Assembly: GCA_021737615.1 (NCBI GenBank)
Contig: JAIPDR010000005.1
Span: 1 to 44,853 of the forward strand
Length of the DNA stretch: 44,853 nucleotides
Source: Desulfohalobiaceae bacterium
GTDB lineage: Bacteria > Desulfobacterota > Desulfovibrionia > Desulfovibrionales > Desulfothermaceae
Reading direction: 5' to 3'
The translations under genes and the position numbers were made by a program. Within the stretch, counting starts at the first letter, position 1, and the number at the start of each line of letters is the position of its first letter. This document shows, piece after piece, positions 35,401-42,933 of this stretch. The notes beneath the pieces are model-generated. The model was not told the origin of the DNA. It saw only the letters and a program-made list of their open reading frames with translations, and did not search any database.

Positions 35401-35571
35401 CGTCTTTTCTTGAGCCGGGCCGACCATAGAAAGATATACAACCGCAATTACTATCTCCAGGCCAGTCCTTTTCTCGACCTCTTGCCCTTTGCAGAAGTCC
35501 GCCGGTTGCAAAGCGTCGCCCACAGCATCAAAAAAGAGAAACAACTCTCGCTGTTCAAATCCGATTCATAA
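32449..35571 (+). CDS. endonuclease Q - UvrD-like helicase fusion
   Basis: The N-terminal ~425 residues are a full endonuclease Q (PHP phosphoesterase with zinc ribbon). Visible parts are DLHIHSRYSRATS (H9, H11), VLGTGDFTHPGWL, NSDAHS, the zinc cysteines CGVV...LCPQC (from about 283) and a helix-hairpin-helix ILGVGPKT (about 341). EndoQ nicks 5' of uracil, hypoxanthine and other deaminated or abasic sites. After a basic, Pro-rich linker (about 425-465) comes an SF1A helicase. It has Walker A GPGTGKT (about 487), DEVQDL (about 650), GDPRQSIYSFRGA, TLHAAKGLEFEAVF (about 923) and LFYVGLTRARSRLFL (about 973). The protein has 1040 aa in one uninterrupted frame. In characterised systems EndoQ is a separate protein. 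Neighbours are a DHH phosphoesterase and PolA. Confidence 0.93.
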   Translation: MDLFYSDLHIHSRYSRATSKSLTLRNLAAWGALKGLHVLGTGDFTHPGWLQEMDENLIQEESGLLKLRDTEGLDREIPWMRGETIPGKTRFMLCTEISSIYKSRGAVRKIHNLVFMPSLEKAKHFSRRLAQVGNLESDGRPILGLDARDLLEMVLESDPLAFLVPAHIWTPWFSLFGSKSGFDRIEDCFRDLSKHIFALETGLSSDPEMNWLWSRLDRYTLISNSDAHSGEKLAREASIFSGEPAYETVLRAMKNQGLGSKFLGTIEFFPEEGKYHLDGHRKCGVVVDPKEAMQPGRLCPQCSKPLTQGVLNRIVTLADRSQPRRPAQSPDFISLIPLQEVLSEILGVGPKTKTVTHTYKQLLLRFGSELQILQNVPLDDLKSFDPLLAEGVARMRRKDVYKEPGFDGQFGRITVFTPRERQKFNRGKKKTAGPRKQTQTPPSVRQGELPSAAPFSDSDQPDPDPGLNPEQQTAVEAGRDPLLVLAGPGTGKTRTLLGRVERLINRGCNPRQILIVTFTRAAAKEIKERLVEVFGPEQGLPLVDTLHALAFETWLQTAGQSPTLLTEEEAEQIFARANNHLSAKEAKQAKAQLNLARERRHIPDDLAASARNFSEHKDSWNLVDYSDLLEGWLELIESGAYSNPFNHVLVDEVQDLSPLQIELVTKLLPEKGTGFFAIGDPRQSIYSFRGAVGDCSETFRKTWPGLRVVGLKENYRSRQNLLDFSGSLFPDSRNLLARNPGKGQLVFYHARNFRQEALWIGRQIKGLLGSTSHSETDRGHEGGLAPGDIGILFRFKALIPPLEHTLKSMGLPCTVPETVPFWEDPRIKHILQGAAEFLGISFSDREGNDSLNCPDHILAEGPNGVAAYFEDVSPFDRIFWKSQPFQDLKKAYQQHGGWANLISWIRLESDLALVRQKAQKIRLLTLHAAKGLEFEAVFIPALEQGILPFAGKDFLAGRPGTDGDHPLVAEEKRLFYVGLTRARSRLFLSRADHRKIYNRNYYLQASPFLDLLPFAEVRRLQSVAHSIKKEKQLSLFKSDS

Positions 35572-35668
35572 CTCACTAAAAGACCTAATTTTTCATACCT
35601 ACTTGACTTTTTAAAGTTCTGGATTAGGACTGTGTACTGTTCTTCAATTTTTTTGGTAGTGGAGATCC

Positions 35669-36724
35669 ATGTACTATTTCCGAAAACTTGAAAATAAAAC
35701 AGTTCAGCTGATGAGCCTTTTCAACAAGAAAGAGAACTGGCTCATCCTCTTGACCGGTGACCCGGATGCCCTGGCCTCGGCTATGGCCTTGAAGCGGATC
35801 CTGGCCAGACGCGTCAACACAGTGGGCATCGCCATGGTCAACCGGATATCCAGACCGGACAATCTGGCTATGGTCCGCTATCTCAATATTCCGATCAAAC
35901 AGCTTACACCGCCTTTGGCCGCTCAATACGACAGATTCGCCCTGGTGGACTCCCAACCCCACCACAATCCGGCCTTCGCCAGGTTCGATTTCTCGATTAT
36001 TTTCGATCATCATCCACTCGATCCCAAGGAAACCGCGGCAGCCCCCTTTACCGAGATCCAACCGGCTTACGGAGCCAACAGCACACTTTTGACCGAATAC
36101 TTATACAACTTAAAGATCAGGCCGGGCAAACTCCTGTCGACCGCTCTCCTCTACGGGATCAAGACCGATACCCACAGTTTCGAACTCAACTTCCACGACG
36201 CAGACATCCGGGCCTTTCGCTATCTGAGTAAATACGCCGACCATACCCTGCTTCGGAAAATAGTGCGCAGTGAATTCAGGGTGGAGTGGCTCAGTTACTT
36301 TTCCTATGCCTTTCGAAAAATGCGCCTCATCGGAGACGGTCTGACCGTGTTCATGGGCCAGGTCGATTCCACCGATATCCTGGTCATCCTTGCCGATTTC
36401 TTCCTGCGTGTCCACGACGTCTCCTGGAACATCGTCAGCGGTATCTGGGATGACAAACTGGTCATCATTTTCAGGGGAGACGGCATCAAAGTGGACATCG
36501 GCAAGCTGGCCGGAACCCTCTTCGGCGACCTGGGTTCGGCCGGCGGGAAAAAGGCCATGGGCAGAGCGGAAATCCCCCTGAGCAATCTGCACGACGAACA
36601 CCCCCAGCAGATCATCTGGGAGCGACTGCAAAACAGCAAACTAGGCGCCAAAAACGGGGACAAACCCGCTGCGCAGGAAGAAGCCCCGGAAGAAGAATTC
36701 TCCGATACCGAAACCAAAGCCTGA
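35669..36724 (+). CDS. DHH family phosphoesterase (NrnA-like)
   Basis: DHH phosphoesterases hydrolyse short oligonucleotides, pAp, cyclic dinucleotides or single-stranded DNA (RecJ branch). Motif I is GDPDALASA (D31, D33), with D94 following. The namesake DHH is at 113-115, and GIKTDTHSF supplies the next metal ligand. The C-terminal DHHA1-type region includes GDGLTVFMGQVDSTD and a GGGK-like segment GSAGGKKAMGRAEI. An acidic tail ends the 351-aa protein. The exact substrate cannot be decided. Its stop and the polA start overlap by one base (TGATG), indicating coupled translation with PolA. GGAG lies close before the ATG. Confidence 0.9.
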   Translation: MYYFRKLENKTVQLMSLFNKKENWLILLTGDPDALASAMALKRILARRVNTVGIAMVNRISRPDNLAMVRYLNIPIKQLTPPLAAQYDRFALVDSQPHHNPAFARFDFSIIFDHHPLDPKETAAAPFTEIQPAYGANSTLLTEYLYNLKIRPGKLLSTALLYGIKTDTHSFELNFHDADIRAFRYLSKYADHTLLRKIVRSEFRVEWLSYFSYAFRKMRLIGDGLTVFMGQVDSTDILVILADFFLRVHDVSWNIVSGIWDDKLVIIFRGDGIKVDIGKLAGTLFGDLGSAGGKKAMGRAEIPLSNLHDEHPQQIIWERLQNSKLGAKNGDKPAAQEEAPEEEFSDTETKA

Positions 36725-39279
36725 TGTCTATCCAAGAACGCTTCAACTGGACCCGGGAACCCCTCTTCCTCATCGACGGGACTTCCTTTCTCTACCGGGC
36801 CTTCTACGCCTACCCGGACCTGACCAGATCCGACGGATTTCCGACCAATGCCATGTATATCATGTTCCGGATCCTGTTGAAGTTCATCAGGGAGGAACAG
36901 CCCCGCTACTGCTGCTTCTTCCTGGACGGGAAAGGACCGTCCTTCCGGGAGGAAATCATGGGTTCCTACAAGGCCCAGCGCTTGAAAATGCCGGAGTCGC
37001 TGAGCCGCCAGATCCCTCCTCTGCTCGAGGGAGTCAAGCGCCTGGGCCTGCCGCGGGCAGTAGGTCAGGATGGCGAGGCGGACGATTACATTGCCAGTTA
37101 CACCCAGAGCTTCAAATCAAAAAGACCGGTGGTCATCCTGGGCTCTGACAAAGACCTTTTGCAATGCCTGGATGAGGGGGTCGTCATCTGGGATCCCGGT
37201 ACCCGCCGGGAAAAAATCGTTACCCTGCCCGATTTTAAAAAAACCGAAGAGTTGAATCCAGATCAGTGGCCGGACTTTCAGGCCCTGACCGGAGACAAGA
37301 GCGACAACATCCCCGGCGTACCCGGCATCGGCCCCAAAACGGCCCGGAAACTCCTGCAGCGCTACCCTTCTCTCGAGGCACTGCGGGACAATTTCCATCG
37401 TTTGACCAGAAAGGAACAGGAAAAACTCCAGAACCACTTGCAGGATATCTTCGTCTACCGCAGACTGACCCGACTGAAAACCGAATTGACCGAATCGGTC
37501 TCTTTGGAAGATTTTGCCTGCCGCCAGCCCGTTTTTTCCGAATTATTCGATTTTTTTCAGGAATACGAGTTCAAGACCCTGATCAGGGAAATCGAACCCT
37601 TTGCAGAAGCGCCTGCTTTGGACAAACCGTCCCGGGCACCTGTCCCGGCCGGACCCGTCCCCCTGAGGAAAACCCGGGAACTGCCGGATCTGACCGGGCA
37701 GAGAGTCGGGCTCAGGCATGATGCAAAGGACAATCAGTGGTATCTCGGCTGTGTACAGGAAGAGATCCAAACCGATCTTTCAGGAGATCTCCTCCTGGAC
37801 AGTCTCCGCAACGCTTCCGAGATCTTTGTCCCTTCCTTCAAGGAACTGCTTTCGGCGGAGCCCGGCTGGGAAGACCTTCAGGACCGAATCTTCGACCTAA
37901 GCCTCATGGCCTATCTGATCAATCCCGAAGAACGGGACTACGGCTGGAAAAGGCTCCAGACGGTCTACCTGCAGCAGACCGGCGTACATCAGGACAACCA
38001 GGGGCTGGCCGTGCTGGAAATCGGTCTTTACCTGCAGAGCCAGATCCAACACGCCGGGTTATCCGACCTGCTCACAGCCATCGAGACCCCTCTGGTCCCG
38101 GTGCTGGTGAAGATGGAAAAAACAGGCCTGGGGATCGATTTGGACGCCTTTGCAGGGTTTCTCACGGAAGTGGAAAACAGGCTCCAGGAGCTGACCGAAT
38201 CCATATACAGGCAGGCCGGTCAGGAATTCAACCTCAGATCCCCCCAGCAGCTTGCGGAAGTCCTCTTTACCAGACTGGGACTCAGATCCAGGCGCAAGAC
38301 CCCGGGCGGGCTGCCCTCGACCGCAGTACCGGTCCTGGAGAGCCTCTGCAGCGATCATCCTGTTGTCGGGGACATTCTGGAATTCAGGTCTCTTGAAAAG
38401 CTCCGCTCCACCTACCTCGACCCTCTGCCCAGACAGATCGGGGGCGACGGGCGGCTGCACACCACCTTCAACAACCTGGGGACCGCCACCGGGAGGCTGT
38501 CCAGCAGCAGGCCCAACCTGCAGAACATCCCTATCCGGGGCGAATTCGGCTACAGGATGCGCTCCTGTTTTGTGGCCGGCCAGGGCTACGCCCTGGTGGC
38601 CGCGGATTACTCGCAGATCGAACTCAGGCTCCTGGCCCACATGTCCCGGGACGAGAACCTGCTTCTGGCCTTTTCCAGGTCCGAGGACATCCACGCCCGC
38701 ACCGCAGGGCTCATCTTTGACAAGGAGCCGCAGAACATCACCCCGGATGAGAGGCGCAAGGCCAAAACCATCAACTTCGGTCTGCTCTACGGCATGGGGC
38801 CTCTGCATCTGGGCCGGGAACTCGGTCTTTCCGTCAGGGAGGCCAAGAAATTCATCGAGATCTACTTCGAACGCCTGCACAAGGTCAGGGACTTTTACCG
38901 CCAGACCGAACACAAGGCCAGGGAACAGGGCTACGTCAGCACCCTGGCCGGCCGGAGGCGTGTCCTCAAGGACCTGAACTCCAGAAACGCAAACCTGGCC
39001 GCCCAAGCCAGGCGAATGGCCATCAATACCGTGGTCCAGGGCAGTGCGGCGGATATCATCAAGATGGCCATGAACCGGGTGGACCGGGATGCTGAACTCC
39101 GCAGCTCCGGGACCAGGCTCGTACTTCAGGTCCACGACGAGCTGCTGCTGGAGGCGCCGGCACAAAAGGCTGTGGCCGCCGGGCAAAGAATCTCGGCCAT
39201 CATGTCCTCGGTTACCGAACTGAGCGTGCCCCTGGACGTCGACTGGGGAACCGGTTCAAGCTGGGCTGAAGCGCATTGA
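36724..39279 (+). CDS. polA: DNA polymerase I
   Basis: PolA fills repair gaps and removes RNA primers. The N-terminal 5' nuclease (about 1-290) shows LIDGTSFLYRAFYA, GEADDYIAS, GSDKDLLQC and GDKSDNIPGVPGIGPKTA. The middle region sits where the 3'-5' exonuclease should be but has no D-x-E motif, so proofreading is probably absent. The family A polymerase domain has motif A DYSQIELR (about 628), motif B RRKAKTINFGLLYG (about 677) and motif C VHDE (about 803). The 851-aa length is slightly short. A perfect 15-bp hairpin begins right after the stop. Confidence 0.96.
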   Translation: MSIQERFNWTREPLFLIDGTSFLYRAFYAYPDLTRSDGFPTNAMYIMFRILLKFIREEQPRYCCFFLDGKGPSFREEIMGSYKAQRLKMPESLSRQIPPLLEGVKRLGLPRAVGQDGEADDYIASYTQSFKSKRPVVILGSDKDLLQCLDEGVVIWDPGTRREKIVTLPDFKKTEELNPDQWPDFQALTGDKSDNIPGVPGIGPKTARKLLQRYPSLEALRDNFHRLTRKEQEKLQNHLQDIFVYRRLTRLKTELTESVSLEDFACRQPVFSELFDFFQEYEFKTLIREIEPFAEAPALDKPSRAPVPAGPVPLRKTRELPDLTGQRVGLRHDAKDNQWYLGCVQEEIQTDLSGDLLLDSLRNASEIFVPSFKELLSAEPGWEDLQDRIFDLSLMAYLINPEERDYGWKRLQTVYLQQTGVHQDNQGLAVLEIGLYLQSQIQHAGLSDLLTAIETPLVPVLVKMEKTGLGIDLDAFAGFLTEVENRLQELTESIYRQAGQEFNLRSPQQLAEVLFTRLGLRSRRKTPGGLPSTAVPVLESLCSDHPVVGDILEFRSLEKLRSTYLDPLPRQIGGDGRLHTTFNNLGTATGRLSSSRPNLQNIPIRGEFGYRMRSCFVAGQGYALVAADYSQIELRLLAHMSRDENLLLAFSRSEDIHARTAGLIFDKEPQNITPDERRKAKTINFGLLYGMGPLHLGRELGLSVREAKKFIEIYFERLHKVRDFYRQTEHKAREQGYVSTLAGRRRVLKDLNSRNANLAAQARRMAINTVVQGSAADIIKMAMNRVDRDAELRSSGTRLVLQVHDELLLEAPAQKAVAAGQRISAIMSSVTELSVPLDVDWGTGSSWAEAH

Positions 39280-39313
39280 ATCCAAAAATCGAGTCAGAAC
39301 TCGATTTTTGGAT
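39280..39313 (+). terminator. terminator hairpin directly after polA
   Basis: ATCCAAAAATCGAGT (39280-39294), loop CAGA, and ACTCGATTTTTGGAT (39299-39313) form a perfect 15-bp stem. The arm begins on the base after the TGA (39277-39279). The T5 tract is inside the 3' arm. Confidence 0.75.
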
Positions 39314-39370
39314 ACTTACGAATAAATGGCTAATATAAATCTTATTTTCCCAAATTCTCAAACAGATTAT

Positions 39371-39394
39371 CCTCAATTCATGACGACTGTTAGT
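39371..39394 (+). promoter_or_regulatory. 24-nt recurring leader motif L, copy 4 (before the DUF1844 gene)
   Basis: CCTCAATTCATGACG, ACT and GTTAGT. The ribosome site AAAGGAGGT begins within two bases of its end. Its ATG is not in frame with the downstream gene, so the motif is not simply a coding start. Confidence 0.6.
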
Positions 39395-39410
39395 AAAGGA
39401 GGTGGAGTTT

Positions 39411-39782
39411 ATGGTAGACGAACAAAAACCGTCCGGGACAGAACAACAGCCTGAGGCGGAGCCGTCGAAAACGGAGCGCATAGAGATCAAAGACGCCTAT
39501 CAGGCTGCATCCGCCGAGAAAAAGAAAAAATCTCCGCTGCCCAAAGTTGATTTCAACACCTTTGTCCTCTCGCTGAGCTCCTCGGTCATGGTTTATTTAG
39601 GGGAAGTCAACGATCCCGGCACCGGGGAAACGGATCAGGATCTGGACATGGCCAGACACACCATCGACATGCTGGACATGCTGGAAAAGAAAACAAAGGG
39701 GAACCTTGATCCGGATGAAGAACGGCTTTTGAAAAACATCCTCTTTGAAATGCGCATGAAGTTCATCCAAAAGACAAAATAG
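39411..39782 (+). CDS. DUF1844 domain protein
   Basis: A 123-aa soluble protein. A charged N-terminal ~40 residues precede the DUF1844 core: VDFNTFVLSLSSSVMVYLGE...MARHTIDMLDMLEKKTKGNL and then DEERLLKNILFEMRMKF. Its function is unknown. ATG 39411 follows AGGAGGT by seven bases, while an in-frame GTG at 39402 lies too close to that site. It lies between polA and argC and has its own strong terminator. The preceding recurring leader motif is 16 bp upstream of the start. Confidence 0.88.
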   Translation: MVDEQKPSGTEQQPEAEPSKTERIEIKDAYQAASAEKKKKSPLPKVDFNTFVLSLSSSVMVYLGEVNDPGTGETDQDLDMARHTIDMLDMLEKKTKGNLDPDEERLLKNILFEMRMKFIQKTK

Positions 39783-39823
39783 GCTTCAAGCGGAAGACCG
39801 CATGAAGCCTATTTTGTCTTTTA
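39776..39823 (+). terminator. strong terminator after the DUF1844 gene
   Basis: AAAATAGGCTTCA (39776-39788) pairs with TGAAGCCTATTTT (39803-39815). Inside, GCGG-AAGA-CCGC extends the stem with one A-A mismatch. The TAG stop (39780-39782) is part of the 5' arm. GTCTTTT follows. The A-rich left arm also makes it usable on the other strand. Confidence 0.85.
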
Positions 39824-39863
39824 CAAATAAATTTTTTCAAAGAAATTCCTTTTATTCATTCTT

Positions 39864-40922
39864 ATGAAGCAGACAATCCAAGTCGCCATCGTCGGAGTGA
39901 CCGGCTACACCGGCATGGAGCTCATCCGGCTCCTTGACAACCACCCTCTTTTTGAATTGCGCGTCGTTACCTCAAGGCGGGAGGCCGGGAAGCGTCTTCA
40001 GGATATCTATCCCCATCTGAGCGGTCTCAAATTCGGGGAGATGACCATAGATCCGCCCGATCCGAAGCACATCGCGGAAAAATGTTCCCTGGCCTTTCTG
40101 GCCGTGCCCCACGGCACGGCCATGGACATGGCGGCGGCTCTATACCAGAAAGGGTTGAAAGTAGTGGATCTGAGCGCCGATTTCAGGATCAGATCCAGGG
40201 AGACCTATGAAAAGTGGTATGCCCTGGACCACTCCTGTCCCCATCTCCTGGGTGAAGCGGTCTACGGCCTGGTGGAACTCTATCAGGAGGAGATCAGGCA
40301 GGCCAAGCTGGTCGCCAACCCCGGCTGCTATCCATCTTCCATCATTTTAGGTCTTTACCCTGCCCTTGCCCGTGATCTGATCGATGCAGAGAGCCTGGTC
40401 ATCGACAGCAAATCCGGCGCCACCGGGGCAGGCAGGGGGGCCCGGGAGGAAAAACTGTTCTGCGAGGTCCAGGACAATTTCCGGGCCTATGCCCTGGGAG
40501 GAGCCCACCGCCACACCCCGGAAGTGGAACAGGAACTCAGCCGGTACGCCGGCCGGGAGATCACGGTTTCCTTCAATCCCCACCTGCTCCCGGTCAACAG
40601 GGGCATTTTGAGCACCATGTACGCCGGGCTCAAGCCCGGAGTAAGCCTGCAGCAGATCCGTCAGGCCTACACTGACAGCTACCGGCACCAGGAGTGGGTA
40701 CGCATTCTAGACCCGGGTGTCCTGCCCCAGATCAAGAACGTCCGGGGAACCATGCTCTGCGACCTGGGCCTGGTGCTCGACGAGAGGACCCGCAGGCTGA
40801 TCGTGGTCTCGGCCATAGACAACCTCTGCCGCGGCGCTTCAGGGCAGGCCCTGGCCAACGCCAACCTCATGTCCGGCCTGGAGGTCTCCGCCGGCTTGAA
40901 CCTGGCTCCCCTGGTGCCTTGA
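39864..40922 (+). CDS. argC: N-acetyl-gamma-glutamyl-phosphate reductase
   Basis: ArgC reduces N-acetylglutamyl phosphate to the semialdehyde with NADPH, the third step of arginine synthesis. The Rossmann motif VGVTGYTGMEL is at the N-terminus. LAVPHGTAM, DLSADFR and the catalytic Cys155 in ANPGCYPSS are present. SKSGATGAGR, the HRHTPE histidine region and DNLCRGASGQA also fit. The 352-aa length is typical of the long form. No ribosome site is visible before the ATG. It appears monocistronic: a terminator precedes it and a repeat follows it. Confidence 0.96.
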   Translation: MKQTIQVAIVGVTGYTGMELIRLLDNHPLFELRVVTSRREAGKRLQDIYPHLSGLKFGEMTIDPPDPKHIAEKCSLAFLAVPHGTAMDMAAALYQKGLKVVDLSADFRIRSRETYEKWYALDHSCPHLLGEAVYGLVELYQEEIRQAKLVANPGCYPSSIILGLYPALARDLIDAESLVIDSKSGATGAGRGAREEKLFCEVQDNFRAYALGGAHRHTPEVEQELSRYAGREITVSFNPHLLPVNRGILSTMYAGLKPGVSLQQIRQAYTDSYRHQEWVRILDPGVLPQIKNVRGTMLCDLGLVLDERTRRLIVVSAIDNLCRGASGQALANANLMSGLEVSAGLNLAPLVP

Positions 40923-40958
40923 ATAACAGTGGTCGATGGTCGGTGGTCGGTAATCAAT

Positions 40959-41062
40959 AGTCAGCCCTGCCTCTGGCAGGCCAGACATATAATTAATTTA
41001 TATAAGAATATTTGGCCAGACTATTATGTAATTGGGTTGAAGTCCATAATTGCCAGCATTAT
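40959..41062 (+). repeat. modular repeat copy D (head H plus tail T)
   Basis: The head at 40959-40987 (29 nt) is followed by an AT-rich tail that is very similar to copy B, including the exact 26-nt match 41031-41056. The element lies between argC and the prepilin peptidase gene. Its right end runs to within about 20 bp of the peptidase start codon and supplies an in-frame upstream extension. Confidence 0.85.
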
Positions 41063-41080
41063 CGAGACCGGAACGTCGAT

Positions 41081-41866
41081 ATGAACATGAACAGCCCAAT
41101 CTGGATCAGCTATTTCCCCCTTGTTTCGACCATTTTCGGCCTTGTCCTGGGCAGCTTTTACAATGTCTGCATACACCGCTATCTGGGCCAGATATCCATC
41201 GTCAGCCCGGGATCCCACTGTCCGCAATGCGGCCATGCCCTGTCCTGGTGGGAGAACATCCCCCTATTGAGCTACGCCTTCCTCCGGGGGGCCTGCCGGG
41301 AATGCCGGCAGGCGATCAGCCTGCGCTACCCGCTGGTGGAGAGCATATCCGGGCTCTGGGCCCTGCTTTTGGCCCTGAAATTCGGCTTCGGCTGGGAGTG
41401 GCTGGTCTACCTGGCCTTTGGCGGTATTTTGATCATCATCAGCTTCATCGATCTGGACAGTTTCATCCTCCCTGACCTCTACACCATACCCGGCTCAGTC
41501 TGCGCCTTTCTGTGCGCAAGCTTATGGCTGCCCCTTGGCTGGCAGGCCTCCCTGATCGGAGCTCTGGCCGGAGGCGGGGGCTTCTGGTTGATCCAGAAGG
41601 GCTACAAGGCCCTCAAAGGCATTCAGGGCCTGGGCAGCGGAGACATCAAGCTCATGTTCCTCCTCGGGGCCCTGCTCGGCTGGCAGGCCCTGCCGATCAT
41701 GATATTCATCTCAGCTATCAGCGGCCTGGCGGTCTCGGTCTTCTATCTGCTCAAAAAAGACAGCCAGGGCCTGCAGACGGCCATCCCCTTCGGTCCCTTC
41801 CTCAGTCTGGGCGGGATGATCTACATCCTCTGCGGCCGGGAAATCTGGTCCTGGTACCTGGTCTGA
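41081..41866 (+). CDS. type IV prepilin peptidase (A24 family)
   Basis: A membrane aspartyl protease that removes leader peptides from type IV pilins or type II secretion pseudopilins and N-methylates the new end. The cytoplasmic methyltransferase loop has the zinc cysteines C47-C50 and C72-C75. The catalytic aspartates are D124 in FIDLDSF and D188 in LGSGDIKLM. About seven hydrophobic helices are seen in 261 aa. The frame is open from 41012, but those 23 residues are encoded by repeat copy D, and the family N-terminus fits the ATG at 41081. No strong ribosome site is present. No pilin or secretion genes are in the window. Confidence 0.92.
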   Translation: MNMNSPIWISYFPLVSTIFGLVLGSFYNVCIHRYLGQISIVSPGSHCPQCGHALSWWENIPLLSYAFLRGACRECRQAISLRYPLVESISGLWALLLALKFGFGWEWLVYLAFGGILIIISFIDLDSFILPDLYTIPGSVCAFLCASLWLPLGWQASLIGALAGGGGFWLIQKGYKALKGIQGLGSGDIKLMFLLGALLGWQALPIMIFISAISGLAVSVFYLLKKDSQGLQTAIPFGPFLSLGGMIYILCGREIWSWYLV

Positions 41867-41868
41867 CC

Positions 41869-42933
41869 ATGAAAACACGGCTTAAACTCTTCATCTTGGT
41901 TTTGCTCATCGTCCTGCTGGGGCTTGTCGGGGCCTGGTGGCTGTGGGACCGGGAAACAGAATCAAAGGACAGGCTGACCCTTTACGGGAACATCGAAATC
42001 CGCGACGCCCAGCTGGCCTTCAACGACCAGGAGCTTCTCAAGGAGGTCCTGGTGGAAGAAGGTGACCGTGTTTCTCCGGGGCAGGTTTTGGCCAGACTGG
42101 AAACCGACCGCCTCAAGGCCACAATCAGGGAGGCGGAGTCCAATGTCGCAGCCAGGGAGCAGGTCCTCAAACGGTTGCAGGCCGGGACCAGGCCGCAGGA
42201 GATCGAACGCCTCCGGGCCGAGGTCAGGGGTGCTGATAGCCGGGTGGGCAATGCCAGGCGCAATTATGAACGGATACGCAAGACCACTCTTAAGGGCGCT
42301 TCCACCGAGCAGGCCATGGACAACGCCGGAGCCGAGTTCAAGGCTCAAACCGCCCTGCTCGAGGCCAAAAAGCAGGCCCTCGACCTGGCCCTGGAGGGAC
42401 CCCGCCGGGAGGACATAGCCGAGGCCAAAGAACGTTTGCGGTCCTCCCGGGCCGGACTGGAGCTTCTGAAGATCAGGCTGGAAGACGCCACCCTGAAGGC
42501 CCCATCTCCAGGGGTCATTCAGAGCAGGATCCTGGAACCGGGCGAGATGGCCCTTCCCAGCAGGCCGGTTTTGACCCTGGCCCTGCCTGACCCCAAATGG
42601 GTCCGGGCCTACGTGCCTGAACCGGATCTTGGCCTTATCCAGGAAGGCCTGCCGGCCTCGGTTGTCAGCGATTCCTTCCCGGATCAATCCTTTGAGGCCT
42701 GGATCGGCTTCATTTCCCCGGTGGCCGAGTTCACCCCCAAAAACGTGGAAACCACGGACCTTCGCACCAAGCTGGTCTATGAAGTCAGGGTTTATGTCCG
42801 GGACCCGCATAACCGCCTCAGGCTGGGGATGCCGGTGACCGTGCGCCTCGATCTCGAGGGCTCCCCTGCCGCCGCCCCTTTTGCAAAAACCGGAAGTCCA
42901 GGGGCCGAAAGAACTGCGGAGACAGGATCGTGA
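41869..42933 (+). CDS. HlyD-family membrane fusion protein (YbhG/EmrA-like)
   Basis: A periplasmic adaptor anchored by one N-terminal helix (residues about 5-27). It has the biotinyl-lipoyl-like half-motifs EVLVEEGDRVSPGQVLARLE and TLKAPSPGVIQSRI, separated by a long coiled-coil hairpin (about 85-215). A beta-barrel region follows. The 354-aa protein links an inner-membrane ABC exporter to an outer-membrane channel in related systems. ATG 41869 lies two bases after the prepilin peptidase stop; the much longer frame upstream is out-of-frame peptidase DNA. The GTG start of the ABC gene overlaps its TGA. Confidence 0.92.
   Translation: MKTRLKLFILVLLIVLLGLVGAWWLWDRETESKDRLTLYGNIEIRDAQLAFNDQELLKEVLVEEGDRVSPGQVLARLETDRLKATIREAESNVAAREQVLKRLQAGTRPQEIERLRAEVRGADSRVGNARRNYERIRKTTLKGASTEQAMDNAGAEFKAQTALLEAKKQALDLALEGPRREDIAEAKERLRSSRAGLELLKIRLEDATLKAPSPGVIQSRILEPGEMALPSRPVLTLALPDPKWVRAYVPEPDLGLIQEGLPASVVSDSFPDQSFEAWIGFISPVAEFTPKNVETTDLRTKLVYEVRVYVRDPHNRLRLGMPVTVRLDLEGSPAAAPFAKTGSPGAERTAETGS

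Noticed and set aside
38059-39186. 375-codon minus-strand frame inside polA
   Set aside because: Antisense shadow of the conserved polymerase domain.
41512-41868. Long upstream extension of the HlyD-like frame
   Set aside because: These codons overlap the prepilin peptidase in another frame and give an Arg/Gly/Pro-rich sequence; the membrane anchor starts at the ATG at 41869.
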